From Pedosphaera sp. (lineage in GTDB: Bacteria > Verrucomicrobiota > Verrucomicrobiia > Limisphaerales > AAA164-E04), in assembly GCA_002686885.1 (NCBI GenBank), contig NYYT01000017.1:41063-87276 (forward strand): a stretch of DNA of 46,214 bases. Direction: 5' to 3'. How positions within the stretch are numbered: the first letter of the stretch is position 1; each line of letters starts with the position of its first letter. The position numbers were made by a program, and so were the translations under genes. Below, one piece after another: positions 8,499-17,220 of this stretch. Under the pieces are notes generated by a model that made no database searches, was not told the origin of the DNA, and saw only the letters and a list, made by a program, of their open reading frames with translations.

Positions 8499-9731
8499 AT
8501 GGAATCGACCGCTCATCAAATGAACAGTTTGGATTGGAATCAACCTGACGCTCAGGGCCATTTTGGCCCGTTTGGAGGTCGCTATGTTCCAGAAACACTC
8601 ATGCACCCCCTCAAGGAGCTTGAGCAAGAGTATTTCACGGCCCAAGTGGATCCTGCCTTTCAGCAAGAACTCAGTTATTACCTCAAGGAGTTTGTCGGGC
8701 GACCCACCCCTCTCTACTTTGCTGAACGCCTGACACGACATCTGGGAGGTGCAAAAATCTATCTCAAGCGCGAAGATCTGTTGCACACCGGTGCGCACAA
8801 GATCAACAACTCGATGGGCCAGATATTATTGGCCAAGCGCATGGGCAAAAAGCGCATTATCGCGGAAACAGGAGCCGGACAGCATGGAGTGGCCACCGCT
8901 ACGGTGGCGGCGATGTTTGGGATGGAGTGCGTCATCTACATGGGTGAAGTCGATTGCCAGCGACAGGCGCTCAACGTTTTTCGGATGAAAATGCTGGGTG
9001 CGGAAGTGCGGCCCGTTTCAGCCGGTCAACGCACACTGAAAGAGGCTGTGAATGAAGCCATGCGTGATTGGGTGACGCATGTGCGTGACACCCATTACAT
9101 TCTGGGTACGGCCTATGGAGCCCATCCGTATCCAGTCATGGTGCGCAATTTTCAGCGCGTGATCGGTGACGAGGCCAGAGAACAGATCTTGGAAAAAGAA
9201 TCGAAACTTCCCGATTTGCTAGTGGCCTGTGTGGGGGGGGGCAGTAATTCGATCGGTCTGTTCTATCCCTTCCTTCAAGATGCCTCTGTGGAGATGCTTG
9301 GCATTGAAGCAGGGGGCGAGGGGATTGAACCCGAGAGGCATGCAGCTCGTTTTCAGGGAGGTTCCTTGGGTGTTCTGCAAGGCACTCGATCCTACATTTT
9401 GCAGGACGATCACGGCCAAATTCAACTCACCCACAGTGTTTCAGCGGGTTTGGATTACGCGGCCGTAGGACCTGAGCATGCATGGCTCAATGACCATGGC
9501 CGAGTGTCCTATGGTTACGCCACCGATGAAAAGGCCCTCGAAGCATTCATGAGTCTCGCCAGAATGGAGGGGATCATTCCTGCCCTGGAATCAAGCCATG
9601 CCATTGCGGCAGTCATGGAGAGGGCTCCTCAGATGAGGTCTGATCAAATCATTGTGGTCAATCTTTCTGGAAGAGGGGACAAGGACGTGCAACAGGTTGC
9701 AGATCGATTGAAAATGGAAATGCCCACATGA
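8499..9731 (+). CDS. trpB: Tryptophan synthase beta subunit
   Basis: PLP enzyme that joins indole and L-serine to make tryptophan, normally in an alpha2-beta2 complex with TrpA. It is recognised from [16 protein letters not shown] near the N-terminus, the PLP-lysine motif [23 protein letters not shown], the phosphate-binding GGGSNSIG and LSGRGDKD near the end. The length (410 aa) is normal for TrpB1. No other trp gene is visible, so the pathway is dispersed in this genome; the chorismate-binding gene at 17217-18695 is better read as pabB. A class III aminotransferase starts 28 bases downstream. The 132-base upstream gap shows no clear promoter or attenuator hairpin. The GGGSNS codons contain a run of nine G bases (9233-9241), a possible slippage or sequencing-error site. 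Confidence 0.97.
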   Translation: MESTAHQMNSLDWNQPDAQGHFGPFGGRYVPETLMHPLKELEQEYFTAQVDPAFQQELSYYLKEFVGRPTPLYFAERLTRHLGGAKIYLKREDLLHTGAHKINNSMGQILLAKRMGKKRIIAETGAGQHGVATATVAAMFGMECVIYMGEVDCQRQALNVFRMKMLGAEVRPVSAGQRTLKEAVNEAMRDWVTHVRDTHYILGTAYGAHPYPVMVRNFQRVIGDEAREQILEKESKLPDLLVACVGGGSNSIGLFYPFLQDASVEMLGIEAGGEGIEPERHAARFQGGSLGVLQGTRSYILQDDHGQIQLTHSVSAGLDYAAVGPEHAWLNDHGRVSYGYATDEKALEAFMSLARMEGIIPALESSHAIAAVMERAPQMRSDQIIVVNLSGRGDKDVQQVADRLKMEMPT

Positions 9732-9759
9732 GGATCCTTCTTCGCAATCCTTGTCATTG

Positions 9760-11157
9760 ATGAGTTCTTCCATTGATTTCGCCCAACTTCAGGCCAGCCA
9801 CATGATGCAATGCTGGTCTAGCCAGCAAGGATATGCTCCCATTGCCGTGGACCATGTGGAGGGGTGTTGGATTCACACTTCGGATGGACGCAAAATTTTC
9901 GATCTGCGTAGCGCTCACGAATGCATCAATCTGGGATTCAATCACCCCAAGGTGATTGCGGCCCTCAAATCGCAGTTGGACAAAGTGGCCTATGTAACGG
10001 ACGACTTTGCCACGGAGCCCACGGGATTGTTGGCTCGAAAACTCGCGGAACTGACCCCGGGATCGCCCAACAAGCGAGTTTACTTTGCTCAAAGTGGAGC
10101 GGCTGCGGTGGAAGCTGCGATCAAGGGAGCTCGTCTCCATCAATACAACCGCATGTTTCATGATGGAGGTCTCCATCAGGCGGATGCTCCTTCACAATAT
10201 CCCTACCCCTATAAAATCATCTCTCGCTACAAGTCATGGCATGGGGCCACCAGTGGGGCTGCATCGGTCAGCGGAGATCCCCGAAGATGGTTTCAGGAGC
10301 CATTGACTGTCCCAGGGGTGGTGTTTGCGCCGGAAGCCAATGCTTATCGACCTCCTTTTGGATCTGGAGATTCCATGGTGGATGAGAATCTTCGTTATCT
10401 GGAATACATCATTGAAAACGAAGGTGGCTCCAACAAAGTGGCAGCAGTGCTTGTCGAGCCGGTGGTTGGAAGTAATGGCATCATTCCCGCACCACCGCGC
10501 TATTTGGAAGGCGTTCGCCGACTTTGCGATCAATGGGGTCTCCTGATGATCGTCGACGAAACCATGACTGGCATGGGGCGGACAGGGCGACTTTTTGCCA
10601 TCCAACATTCAGGTGTGGAGCCCGATATCCTGATCATGGGAAAAGCTCTGGGAGCCTACTGTCCGCTGACTGCGACGGTTTTTTCAGAGAAGGTGTCACG
10701 ATCTTTCGACGATCATCTTTTCGGTCATGGCCAAAGCTATTCAGGGCATGCCCTCGGGTGTGCCGGAGCACTGGCTGCCTTGGAGGTCTTATTAGAGGAT
10801 GGTGTCCTGGAAGCGGTAGATGAAAAGGGAAGCTATTTGGAAGAACGCCTCCAAAATCTCGCGGCAAAACATCCATGTGTGGGGGATGTGCGTGGGCTGG
10901 GTCTGTTTTATACCATGGAATTGGTTGCCGACCCTCAAACCAGGCAGCCACTCAGGAAGTCTACGGAAAAGTACAGCCCGACCGTCATCGCCGAAGTCTC
11001 TCGCTTCCTTTTTGAAGAGCGAAATATTTATGTTCCTTCAGATAAATTTGGTGTTTGGGTGGTACCACCTCTTGTTGTGACGCATTCTGAGATCGATTGG
11101 ATCACAGAGGCCATTGACGAGGCTCTTCTCCGAGTGGATCAACAACTCGGCCTCTAG
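9760..11157 (+). CDS. Class III PLP-dependent aminotransferase
   Basis: Fold-type I transaminase of the omega-amino-acid group; substrates cannot be assigned. Visible features are VYFAQSGAAAVEAAIKGAR (cofactor phosphate binding), the SWHGAT segment, VEPVVGSNG, VDETMTGMGRTG with the cofactor-binding Asp, and the candidate Schiff-base Lys in IMGKALGAYCPL. The length (about 465 aa) suits taurine:pyruvate-type or beta-alanine-type aminotransferases, but that is only a resemblance. The track begins at TTG 9751; ATG 9760 gives MSSSIDFAQLQ and is preferred. It lies close behind trpB on the same strand, so cotranscription is likely, with no evident metabolic link. No clear terminator follows. Confidence 0.88.
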   Translation: MSSSIDFAQLQASHMMQCWSSQQGYAPIAVDHVEGCWIHTSDGRKIFDLRSAHECINLGFNHPKVIAALKSQLDKVAYVTDDFATEPTGLLARKLAELTPGSPNKRVYFAQSGAAAVEAAIKGARLHQYNRMFHDGGLHQADAPSQYPYPYKIISRYKSWHGATSGAASVSGDPRRWFQEPLTVPGVVFAPEANAYRPPFGSGDSMVDENLRYLEYIIENEGGSNKVAAVLVEPVVGSNGIIPAPPRYLEGVRRLCDQWGLLMIVDETMTGMGRTGRLFAIQHSGVEPDILIMGKALGAYCPLTATVFSEKVSRSFDDHLFGHGQSYSGHALGCAGALAALEVLLEDGVLEAVDEKGSYLEERLQNLAAKHPCVGDVRGLGLFYTMELVADPQTRQPLRKSTEKYSPTVIAEVSRFLFEERNIYVPSDKFGVWVVPPLVVTHSEIDWITEAIDEALLRVDQQLGL

Positions 11158-11233
11158 CCCTGCCGGGTGGTTCGATCACCGGTGTGAGATCATTACCTTT
11201 TTGTCATCTTGAGGTAAGGTTCTTGTCAAGGTG

Positions 11234-12790
11234 ATGTGTTTTGTTGGTTTCATGATGGATTCACATAGAACATCCTCGCGCGTTTCGGTGAAACAGACCA
11301 TTTCTCTCGTCTGTTCCAAGGTCAGACTCGGCATTCTTGCCGGTCTCCTGCTGGCACTCAGTGTTTCGGCTGTCAATGATTGGGTGAAGGGAGGCACACT
11401 TCGCCCGAACCGGCCTGCACCGTCCCTTGCCATCGACTCCAGTCCATTGGAAAGGGAGGGGACTTCGGTCGTTAGCTTTGCTCCGGTGGTTCAGCAAGCT
11501 GCTCCCAGTGTGGTGAAGGTCTACACCAGCGCCACCTCGTCCAGGGAATCCACCCGATGGCAGCAAAACCCCATGGAGCGGTTTTTCGGGTTCCCGGGAT
11601 GGGATGCACCCAATCCACCGCAAACTCCCCAGACCCGCGAAGGACTGGGCTCAGGTGTCATTGTTTCCCCAGAGGGCTACATTCTCACCAACTATCATGT
11701 GATCAAGGGGGCCGATGAGGTGAAGGTGGTGATCAGTCCTGATGAGGTGACTCATGTAGCTGAGGTCGTTGGCGGCGACCCCAAGAGCGATGTGGCTGTT
11801 CTCAAAATTGACGCAGAGGGTCTGCGCCCCATGGACCTGGGAGATAGCGACCAAATCCTCGTCGGAGACCTGGTGCTGGCCATCGGGAATCCTTTTGGTG
11901 TCGGCCAGACAGTGACCATGGGGATGGTGAGTGCCAAAGGAAGGGCTGACATGGGCCTCGAATATGAAGATTTCATTCAGACCGATGCCGCCATCAATCC
12001 CGGTAATTCCGGGGGGGCACTGGTGGATGCCAAAGGCCGGTTAATGGGGATCAATACAGCCATTCTCAGCCGTTCAGGGGGCAATATGGGCATAGGTTTT
12101 GCGATTCCCATCAATTTGGCCAAGAGTGTCATGGAAAGTCTGATTGCAAACGGTGAAGTCATTCGAGGGTATTTGGGGATCAATATTCAGGACCTCCGTC
12201 CGGAAATGGCTTCCTATTTCAATCTGGATGAAAAACAAGGAGCGCTTGTGGCGGATGTGGTTCCCGACAGTCCGGCCCAGGTCTCTGGTCTCCAGCCCGG
12301 AGATGTCGTCATGGTCTTCGATGGCAAACCCGTGCTGGGGAGTCGAGAGCTCAAGCTGATGGTGGGCTCCAGTCAGCCTGGAGTGGTCTATGAGGTCAAA
12401 GTGCTTCGCCAAGGAAAGGAGCTACTGCTGGGTGTGGAATTGGGTCAGCTGGGAGAACCTTTTCTCCAAAAAGCCAGTCACTCGAGCCAGGGAAATGAGC
12501 AAGTGTGGCTGAAGGATTTAGAGCTGGAACCCCTGAACAGGGCACTCAAGAGCCAGTATGGCGTGCCGCAGAGCGTTGATGGATTGGTGATCGTGGCGGT
12601 TCGTCAGGGTAGTCTCGCCTGGAATGCAGGTCTGCGCCCAGGAAATGTGGTCAGAGAAATCAATCGAACGGCCGTGATGGAGATGGCTGACCTTCGCCAG
12701 TTAGATTTCGACGGCCCTTCGGTGCTTCTCAGACTTTGGGTGGATGGGGCTCATGTTTTTCGAGTCATCACTCTGAATGAACAGGGTTGA
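11234..12790 (+). CDS. HtrA/DegP-family serine protease (second copy)
   Basis: Do-type periplasmic protease/chaperone. The N-terminus has a single hydrophobic segment (LGILAGLLLALSVSAV), a signal or anchor. The catalytic residues are His in LTNYHVIKGAD, Asp in SDVAVLKI and Ser in NPGNSGGALV. The loop before the protease domain (MERFFGFPGWD) resembles the MEDFFRRF-type segment of Do proteases. Two PDZ domains follow, around LQPGDVVMVFDGKPV and LRPGNVVREINRTAV. The start is uncertain: GTG 11231, ATG 11234 and ATG 11252/11255 are in frame, with AAGG just upstream of the first two. A terminator-like hairpin follows the stop, and a two-component system starts 152 bases downstream. HtrA genes next to two-component genes are known in envelope-stress systems such as mycobacterial mprAB-pepD. 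Confidence 0.94.
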   Translation: MCFVGFMMDSHRTSSRVSVKQTISLVCSKVRLGILAGLLLALSVSAVNDWVKGGTLRPNRPAPSLAIDSSPLEREGTSVVSFAPVVQQAAPSVVKVYTSATSSRESTRWQQNPMERFFGFPGWDAPNPPQTPQTREGLGSGVIVSPEGYILTNYHVIKGADEVKVVISPDEVTHVAEVVGGDPKSDVAVLKIDAEGLRPMDLGDSDQILVGDLVLAIGNPFGVGQTVTMGMVSAKGRADMGLEYEDFIQTDAAINPGNSGGALVDAKGRLMGINTAILSRSGGNMGIGFAIPINLAKSVMESLIANGEVIRGYLGINIQDLRPEMASYFNLDEKQGALVADVVPDSPAQVSGLQPGDVVMVFDGKPVLGSRELKLMVGSSQPGVVYEVKVLRQGKELLLGVELGQLGEPFLQKASHSSQGNEQVWLKDLELEPLNRALKSQYGVPQSVDGLVIVAVRQGSLAWNAGLRPGNVVREINRTAVMEMADLRQLDFDGPSVLLRLWVDGAHVFRVITLNEQG

Positions 12791-12812
12791 CCTGGGTTCC
12801 TGACGGTTGCTC

Positions 12813-12844
12813 GCAAGCCCTCCCATGGCTATGGGGGGGCTTGC
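12813..12844 (+). terminator. Hairpin terminator after the second HtrA gene
   Basis: An inverted repeat of 14 bases (GCAAGCCCTCCCAT / ATGGGGGGGCTTGC, one G-T pair) around the loop GGCT begins 22 bases after the HtrA stop. It is followed by the T-rich but interrupted TTCTGTTTCTGTT. It looks like an intrinsic terminator or a strong attenuator before the regulator gene. Confidence 0.7.
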
Positions 12845-12942
12845 TTCTGTTTCTGTTCCAATACGTGGCATCCATTCGCAACGTTGCACTTCCACAAGGC
12901 ATCCTTTATTTTCTTGAGTCATTGAAGCAACGCCAGACCTCT

Positions 12943-13611
12943 ATGCGTGTTCTCGTTCTAGAAGATGATCCCAAAATAGCTTCCTTTCTTGAAAAGGGAT
13001 TGACCCAAAGTGGTTTTTCAGTGGATGTCTGTGAAGACGGAGAGGAGGGCCTCGTTCGGGTGACTTCGACGGACTACGATGCAGCGATCATGGATCGCAT
13101 GCTTCCCGGCATGGATGGCCTGGAAATCATCCGGCGCATGCGTCACAATGATGTTCAGACACCTGTGCTGATCCTCAGTGCCAAGGCGAGTGTCGACGAT
13201 CGGATTGAAGGTCTTCAGGCTGGGGGAGATGATTATCTGACCAAACCCTTTTCTTTCAGTGAGCTTCTGGCAAGGGTTCACGCATTGATTCGGCGCTATA
13301 GCCAGGCCAAGGAGCCGACGCGGCTCGAGTGGCAGGATATTCAGATGGACTTGCTGACTCGGGAGGTTTCAGTAGGGGCACAAAAAATCGATTTGCAGCC
13401 CAAAGAGTTTGCCCTGCTGGAGTATCTCATTCGCCAAAAAGAGCGTGTCGTGACCAAAACCATGATCCTGGAACATATCTGGAATTATCATTTTGACCCT
13501 CAGACCAATGTGGTCGACGTGCTTGTTTCCCGGTTGCGCAACAAAGTGGATGTCGATCGGACACGCATTCATACCATCCGAGGTGTTGGATATGCTCTTC
13601 GCAGGCCTTAG
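12943..13611 (+). CDS. OmpR/PhoB-family response regulator
   Basis: DNA-binding response regulator of 222 residues. The receiver domain begins MRVLVLEDD (acidic pocket), with phospho-acceptor Asp51 in [20 protein letters not shown] for the switch Thr/Ser-type position, and Lys101 in [10 protein letters not shown] linker leads to a winged-helix output domain ([22 protein letters not shown], then [14 protein letters not shown] and IRGVGYALR). The track ORF begins at 12787 inside the terminator region; ATG 12943 gives the exact family N-terminus. Its last 20 bases overlap the start of the sensor kinase gene, which indicates translational coupling. The closest resemblance is to CusR/heavy-metal-type and similar regulators, but the signal is unknown; the upstream HtrA suggests envelope stress. 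Confidence 0.95.
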   Translation: MRVLVLEDDPKIASFLEKGLTQSGFSVDVCEDGEEGLVRVTSTDYDAAIMDRMLPGMDGLEIIRRMRHNDVQTPVLILSAKASVDDRIEGLQAGGDDYLTKPFSFSELLARVHALIRRYSQAKEPTRLEWQDIQMDLLTREVSVGAQKIDLQPKEFALLEYLIRQKERVVTKTMILEHIWNYHFDPQTNVVDVLVSRLRNKVDVDRTRIHTIRGVGYALRRP

Positions 13612-15025
13612 GAACGCATTCAAATCTTTCGCCTTCCGTCTCAACCTTTGGTACGGGGTGATCTTTAGCGTTACTGCCGCCATTTTGTTCGCCTTTGTCT
13701 ACTGGATGCTTGCACAGGCTGTCTTGCAGAAAGACCTGCAAGCCTTGCAGGCTCAAATGGGTGATTACTCACGCATTTATCGCGATGGGGGCTCATTGGC
13801 TCTTCAGCGCTGGCTTGCCGAGCGAAAAAGTACCGGGGAATTGCAATCTTTCTTCGTTCGGATCACGACTGCGGACGAACGAGAAGTTTTTTTGGATGCT
13901 TCAGAGAATTGGCTCAAGTTCGATGCGTTTCAATGGGGCCCGCTCGTGGTCAAGGGGAGAGATCATCTCCGAATTCCCGAAAGTGAGGAAAAAGATCTTT
14001 TGCTGATGACCTCTCAGCTCTGGAATGGTCAGTGGCTCATGGTGGGCAGGCGGACGGACAATCGCGAAAATTGGCTCAAACCTTTTCGACAAATTTTTCT
14101 TGGAGGCATGATTCTGGTCATCCTCATCGGATTTCTGGGAGGTGGATTTCTGGTCAGGAGGAGTCTGGATCCACTCAGGCGCATCAGTCACACCGTTCAA
14201 ACCATCATCGATACCGGAAAACTCGATCGTCGCGTGGAACTCCCCAGAACGGAGGGTGAACTGACTCAACTGGCAAGGCAGTTCAATCGCATGCTGGAGC
14301 AGAACCAGCAATTGATTACCTCCATGAGGGAATCCTTGGACAATGTAGCTCACGATCTTCGTACGCCGTTGACGCGCCTGCGCAATGCCGCAGAGTCGGC
14401 GCTGCAGGATGCGCGCGTTTCAGAACCGCATGCGGCAGAGGCTCTCGCTGACTGCATAGAAGAATCCGAGAAATTGCTCATCATGCTTCAGACCTTGATG
14501 TCTATTGCCGAAGCCGAGGCAGGTGTCATGAAATTGAATCGCGTTCCGACCGATTTGGGCGAGTTGATGAAAGAGGCAGCGGATCTTTACGAACAGGTCG
14601 CAGATGAAAAAGCCATCAGGTTGCGGCTCGAAATGCGTCCATCCTCCATTGCCATGGTGGACGGGCATCATATTCGCCTGGTTCTTGCCAACTTACTCGA
14701 TAATGCCATCAAGTACAGTGACTCAGGCAGCGAGGTGACGATGAGGAGCTACCGCAAGGGGAATGAAATGGTGGTCAGCGTTCAAGATCAAGGAGTCGGG
14801 ATACTGGATGGTGATAAGGACAAGATCTGGGACCGACTTTACCGAGCAGATAAAAGCCGTACACAGCGTGGGCTTGGACTGGGTCTGAGCCTGGTCAAAG
14901 CCGTCGTCGAAGCCCATCAGGGGCGCGTGGAAGTCGAGAGTCAACCGGGAAAAGGGTCCAACTTTTTACTTTTTCTCCCGGTGGATATGCCACCTCGCTT
15001 CTCACATCCTTCAGCTAGGGATTGA
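13592..15025 (+). CDS. Membrane sensor histidine kinase
   Basis: Partner of the upstream response regulator, 477 residues. Domains in order: transmembrane helix 1 ([20 protein letters not shown]), a periplasmic sensor region of about 140 residues, transmembrane helix 2 ([20 protein letters not shown]), a HAMP linker ([14 protein letters not shown]), the dimerisation/phosphotransfer domain with His254 in [13 protein letters not shown], and an ATPase domain with [10 protein letters not shown] (N box), DQGVGI (G1) and [13 protein letters not shown] (G2). The true start is ATG 13592, overlapping the regulator by 20 bases; the track start at 13493 is an artefact. The 3' end overlaps the convergent dehydrogenase gene by 11 bases. 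The sensor region has no motif I recognise. Confidence 0.94.
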   Translation: MLFAGLRNAFKSFAFRLNLWYGVIFSVTAAILFAFVYWMLAQAVLQKDLQALQAQMGDYSRIYRDGGSLALQRWLAERKSTGELQSFFVRITTADEREVFLDASENWLKFDAFQWGPLVVKGRDHLRIPESEEKDLLLMTSQLWNGQWLMVGRRTDNRENWLKPFRQIFLGGMILVILIGFLGGGFLVRRSLDPLRRISHTVQTIIDTGKLDRRVELPRTEGELTQLARQFNRMLEQNQQLITSMRESLDNVAHDLRTPLTRLRNAAESALQDARVSEPHAAEALADCIEESEKLLIMLQTLMSIAEAEAGVMKLNRVPTDLGELMKEAADLYEQVADEKAIRLRLEMRPSSIAMVDGHHIRLVLANLLDNAIKYSDSGSEVTMRSYRKGNEMVVSVQDQGVGILDGDKDKIWDRLYRADKSRTQRGLGLGLSLVKAVVEAHQGRVEVESQPGKGSNFLLFLPVDMPPRFSHPSARD

Positions 15026-15983
15026 CGATATGCTGCAACTGGCCACTGAGGTAGCCTTGGACATTGTCAATGGCAGTCTGCATGAGCCGCTTTCGTGCGG
15101 CGGAAGTGGCCCATGCGATGTGGGGTGTGATGAAGCAGTTGGGAGCCTGGTAGAGCAAACTTTCGCTTCTGGGGGGCTCCAATTCAACCACATCGATCCC
15201 CGCCCCAGCTATTTTGCCATCCATCAGGGCATCGGCCAGGGCCCGCTCATCGATCAGCGGTCCGCGACTGGTATTGAGTAAAAAGGCCGATGGCTTCATT
15301 CGAGCAAGTTCTCCCTCACTGATGAGGAATTGCGTTTCCGGTGTCAGGGGGCAATGCAGACTGATGACATCGGAAGTTGCGATCAGTTCATGGAAATCAA
15401 CGCGCTTGACCTCAGGGTGATCATCGGGCAGCCATGAGTCTCGAGCAATGGTTTGAATGTTCATGCCAAAGGATCGGGCCATTTCAGCCACAGCCTGGCC
15501 AATGCGTCCGTAACCAACGATACCCATGGTCAAGCCTTCCAGTTCCACCAGAGGGTGATGCCAGTAACAAAAATCAGGGCATCGCATCCAGTCTCCCCGC
15601 ATGACGGATTCCGAATGGACTCCGACCCGTTGTGTCAGCTCAAGGAGGAGTGCCATGGTCATCTGAGCCACCGATCGAGTGCCGTAGGCGGGAATGTTCG
15701 TGACAGGAATGGATCGAGCCTTGGCTGCTTCGACATCGACGATATTGTAACCCGTAGCCAAGACACCGATGTATTTCAAACGTGGGCAGTGGACCATGGT
15801 CTCGACGCTGATGGGCGTCTTGTTGGTCAGGATCATCTCCGCATCGTGCGCCCGGTCGACAATGTCCTCCAAGGCGGTGCGTTCGTGAATCGTACAGGAA
15901 TCGACCATGGAGATTAGAGGAGACCAATCCAGATCGCCGGGATTCAAGGTATAACCATCCAAGATGACCAATGAGCGTTTCAT
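15015..15983 (-). CDS. D-2-hydroxyacid dehydrogenase (glycerate dehydrogenase-like)
   Basis: NAD(P)-dependent reductase of 2-oxo acids, 322 residues, cytosolic. The Rossmann motif is [16 protein letters not shown]. Catalytic residues are Arg in [11 protein letters not shown], Glu in DVVELEPP and His in ITPHIAWAT. The segment [10 protein letters not shown] before the nucleotide-binding domain resembles glycerate dehydrogenase/hydroxypyruvate reductase proteins, so HprA-like activity is the best guess; substrate specificity is inference. It is last in the minus-strand run, 61 bases after the M24 peptidase gene. Its stop codon region overlaps the convergent kinase gene by 11 bases. Confidence 0.9.
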   Translation of the reverse strand: MKRSLVILDGYTLNPGDLDWSPLISMVDSCTIHERTALEDIVDRAHDAEMILTNKTPISVETMVHCPRLKYIGVLATGYNIVDVEAAKARSIPVTNIPAYGTRSVAQMTMALLLELTQRVGVHSESVMRGDWMRCPDFCYWHHPLVELEGLTMGIVGYGRIGQAVAEMARSFGMNIQTIARDSWLPDDHPEVKRVDFHELIATSDVISLHCPLTPETQFLISEGELARMKPSAFLLNTSRGPLIDERALADALMDGKIAGAGIDVVELEPPRSESLLYQAPNCFITPHIAWATSAARKRLMQTAIDNVQGYLSGQLQHIVNP

Positions 15984-16044
15984 AGGAGAGGAACTTAGGT
16001 GATCGGTTGATGACTGACAATGCCTGGGGCTTTCGCAGGTGCTT

Positions 16045-17220
16045 CTACCAGTTCAAAATGTCAGGCAGGTGATTGAGGTTCAGGCAATCTTCGGCTTGAA
16101 CAAGGACCATGTCTTCACTGCGCACGCCGCCGGATTGCAGGTTGTAGAGTCCCGGCTCGATAGTGAGAGCTTCATGTTGCTTGAGCGCCGGGCCCTTGAA
16201 ATCGAGGAGAGGCGGCTCGTGGACTTCCAGCCCAATGCCATGACCGGTTCCGTGGACCATGACCCATTGATCGTTATGGGCTTTTTGGTAATCCAGACCT
16301 GAATGGTAGCCGAGTTCCTCCAATGCCTTGAGCGTGGCTTCATGCACCTGTTGCCCAGTCACGCCCTCCCGGGTGCAGTCCATTGCAGCCTTTTTGGCAG
16401 CAACAACGGCTCCATAGGCTGCGTTGACTTCGTCTGGGATGATCCCGTGGACCGCTGTTCGAGTGCAATCTCCGTTGTAAAGGCTTTCTTTGCTGCGGGG
16501 GAAAATATCGACAATGACCGGTTGTTCGGTGTGCAGTGGGCCTTTCCCCATGGCGTGGCAATCGGCACCTTGTTGGCCACAAGCCACGATGCTCCCTGGA
16601 TTGGAAAACCCGTCCTTCAATAGCCAATAGTCGATCATGGCCCTGAGTCGCTCAGAGCTGAGGATTTCTCCTTCATGCCACAGCACACCGTTGGAGTCTG
16701 CCGAGGCGCGACAAATGGTCTGACATGCCTTGAGCATGGTAGACTCGGTTATCTTCTGTGCGTGAGCCAGGGAGTCCATGGCTTCCTGAGATTTGATGCG
16801 ACGGTCCATGACCCCCATTTGAGGATCATAGTGGACTCGTATGGAGGCCTGCTGCAGTGCTTCGTGGAAGATCAGGGGAAGTGAACGATCCGAATACACC
16901 TCATGTATCTTGTGCTGATTCAGGCACTCTGCCAGCGCCTGGGCTGTGGCCGTCTCACGATCACCACTCAAACCTTCTGGTGGAGCATATTGAGCGGGGC
17001 AGGCAACATGAGTGGCACGAGCCTGTTTGCTTGCTCTTTCCATTTCAATATCCCGAAGCAGGAAGAGGGACTCACAGGCGACTTCGTTGGCTTGCCATTC
17101 GACCCATACGGCTGGGTCCCCCACCAGAAACTGGCAACGATCGAAGAGGTTCATGTTGCCTGCCGGAATGCCAGCCAGAACACGAACGCGCCTGGCATCG
17201 CTTAAAGAAGGGATATTCAT
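16045..17220 (-). CDS. M24-family metallopeptidase (Xaa-Pro aminopeptidase-like)
   Basis: Pita-bread-fold peptidase of 391 residues, predicted to release N-terminal residues before proline. Dinuclear metal ligands are visible in family order: Asp in VIVDIFPRS and Asp in GDCTRTA, His in HGTGHGIGLEVHE, Glu in TIEPGLY, and Glu in GVRSEDMVLV. The N-terminal third is a degenerate creatinase-type domain. Its ATG overlaps the pabB stop as ATGA (17217-17220), so the two are probably translationally coupled. There is no signal peptide, so it is cytosolic. The coupling with pabB has no obvious functional reason. M24 also contains creatinase-like and prolidase enzymes, so the substrate is not fixed. Confidence 0.9.
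   Translation of the reverse strand: MNIPSLSDARRVRVLAGIPAGNMNLFDRCQFLVGDPAVWVEWQANEVACESLFLLRDIEMERASKQARATHVACPAQYAPPEGLSGDRETATAQALAECLNQHKIHEVYSDRSLPLIFHEALQQASIRVHYDPQMGVMDRRIKSQEAMDSLAHAQKITESTMLKACQTICRASADSNGVLWHEGEILSSERLRAMIDYWLLKDGFSNPGSIVACGQQGADCHAMGKGPLHTEQPVIVDIFPRSKESLYNGDCTRTAVHGIIPDEVNAAYGAVVAAKKAAMDCTREGVTGQQVHEATLKALEELGYHSGLDYQKAHNDQWVMVHGTGHGIGLEVHEPPLLDFKGPALKQHEALTIEPGLYNLQSGGVRSEDMVLVQAEDCLNLNHLPDILNW

Noticed and set aside
12787-12942. Upstream extension of the response regulator
   Set aside because: The extra 52 residues are encoded across the terminator hairpin and precede the exact family start MRVLVLEDD.
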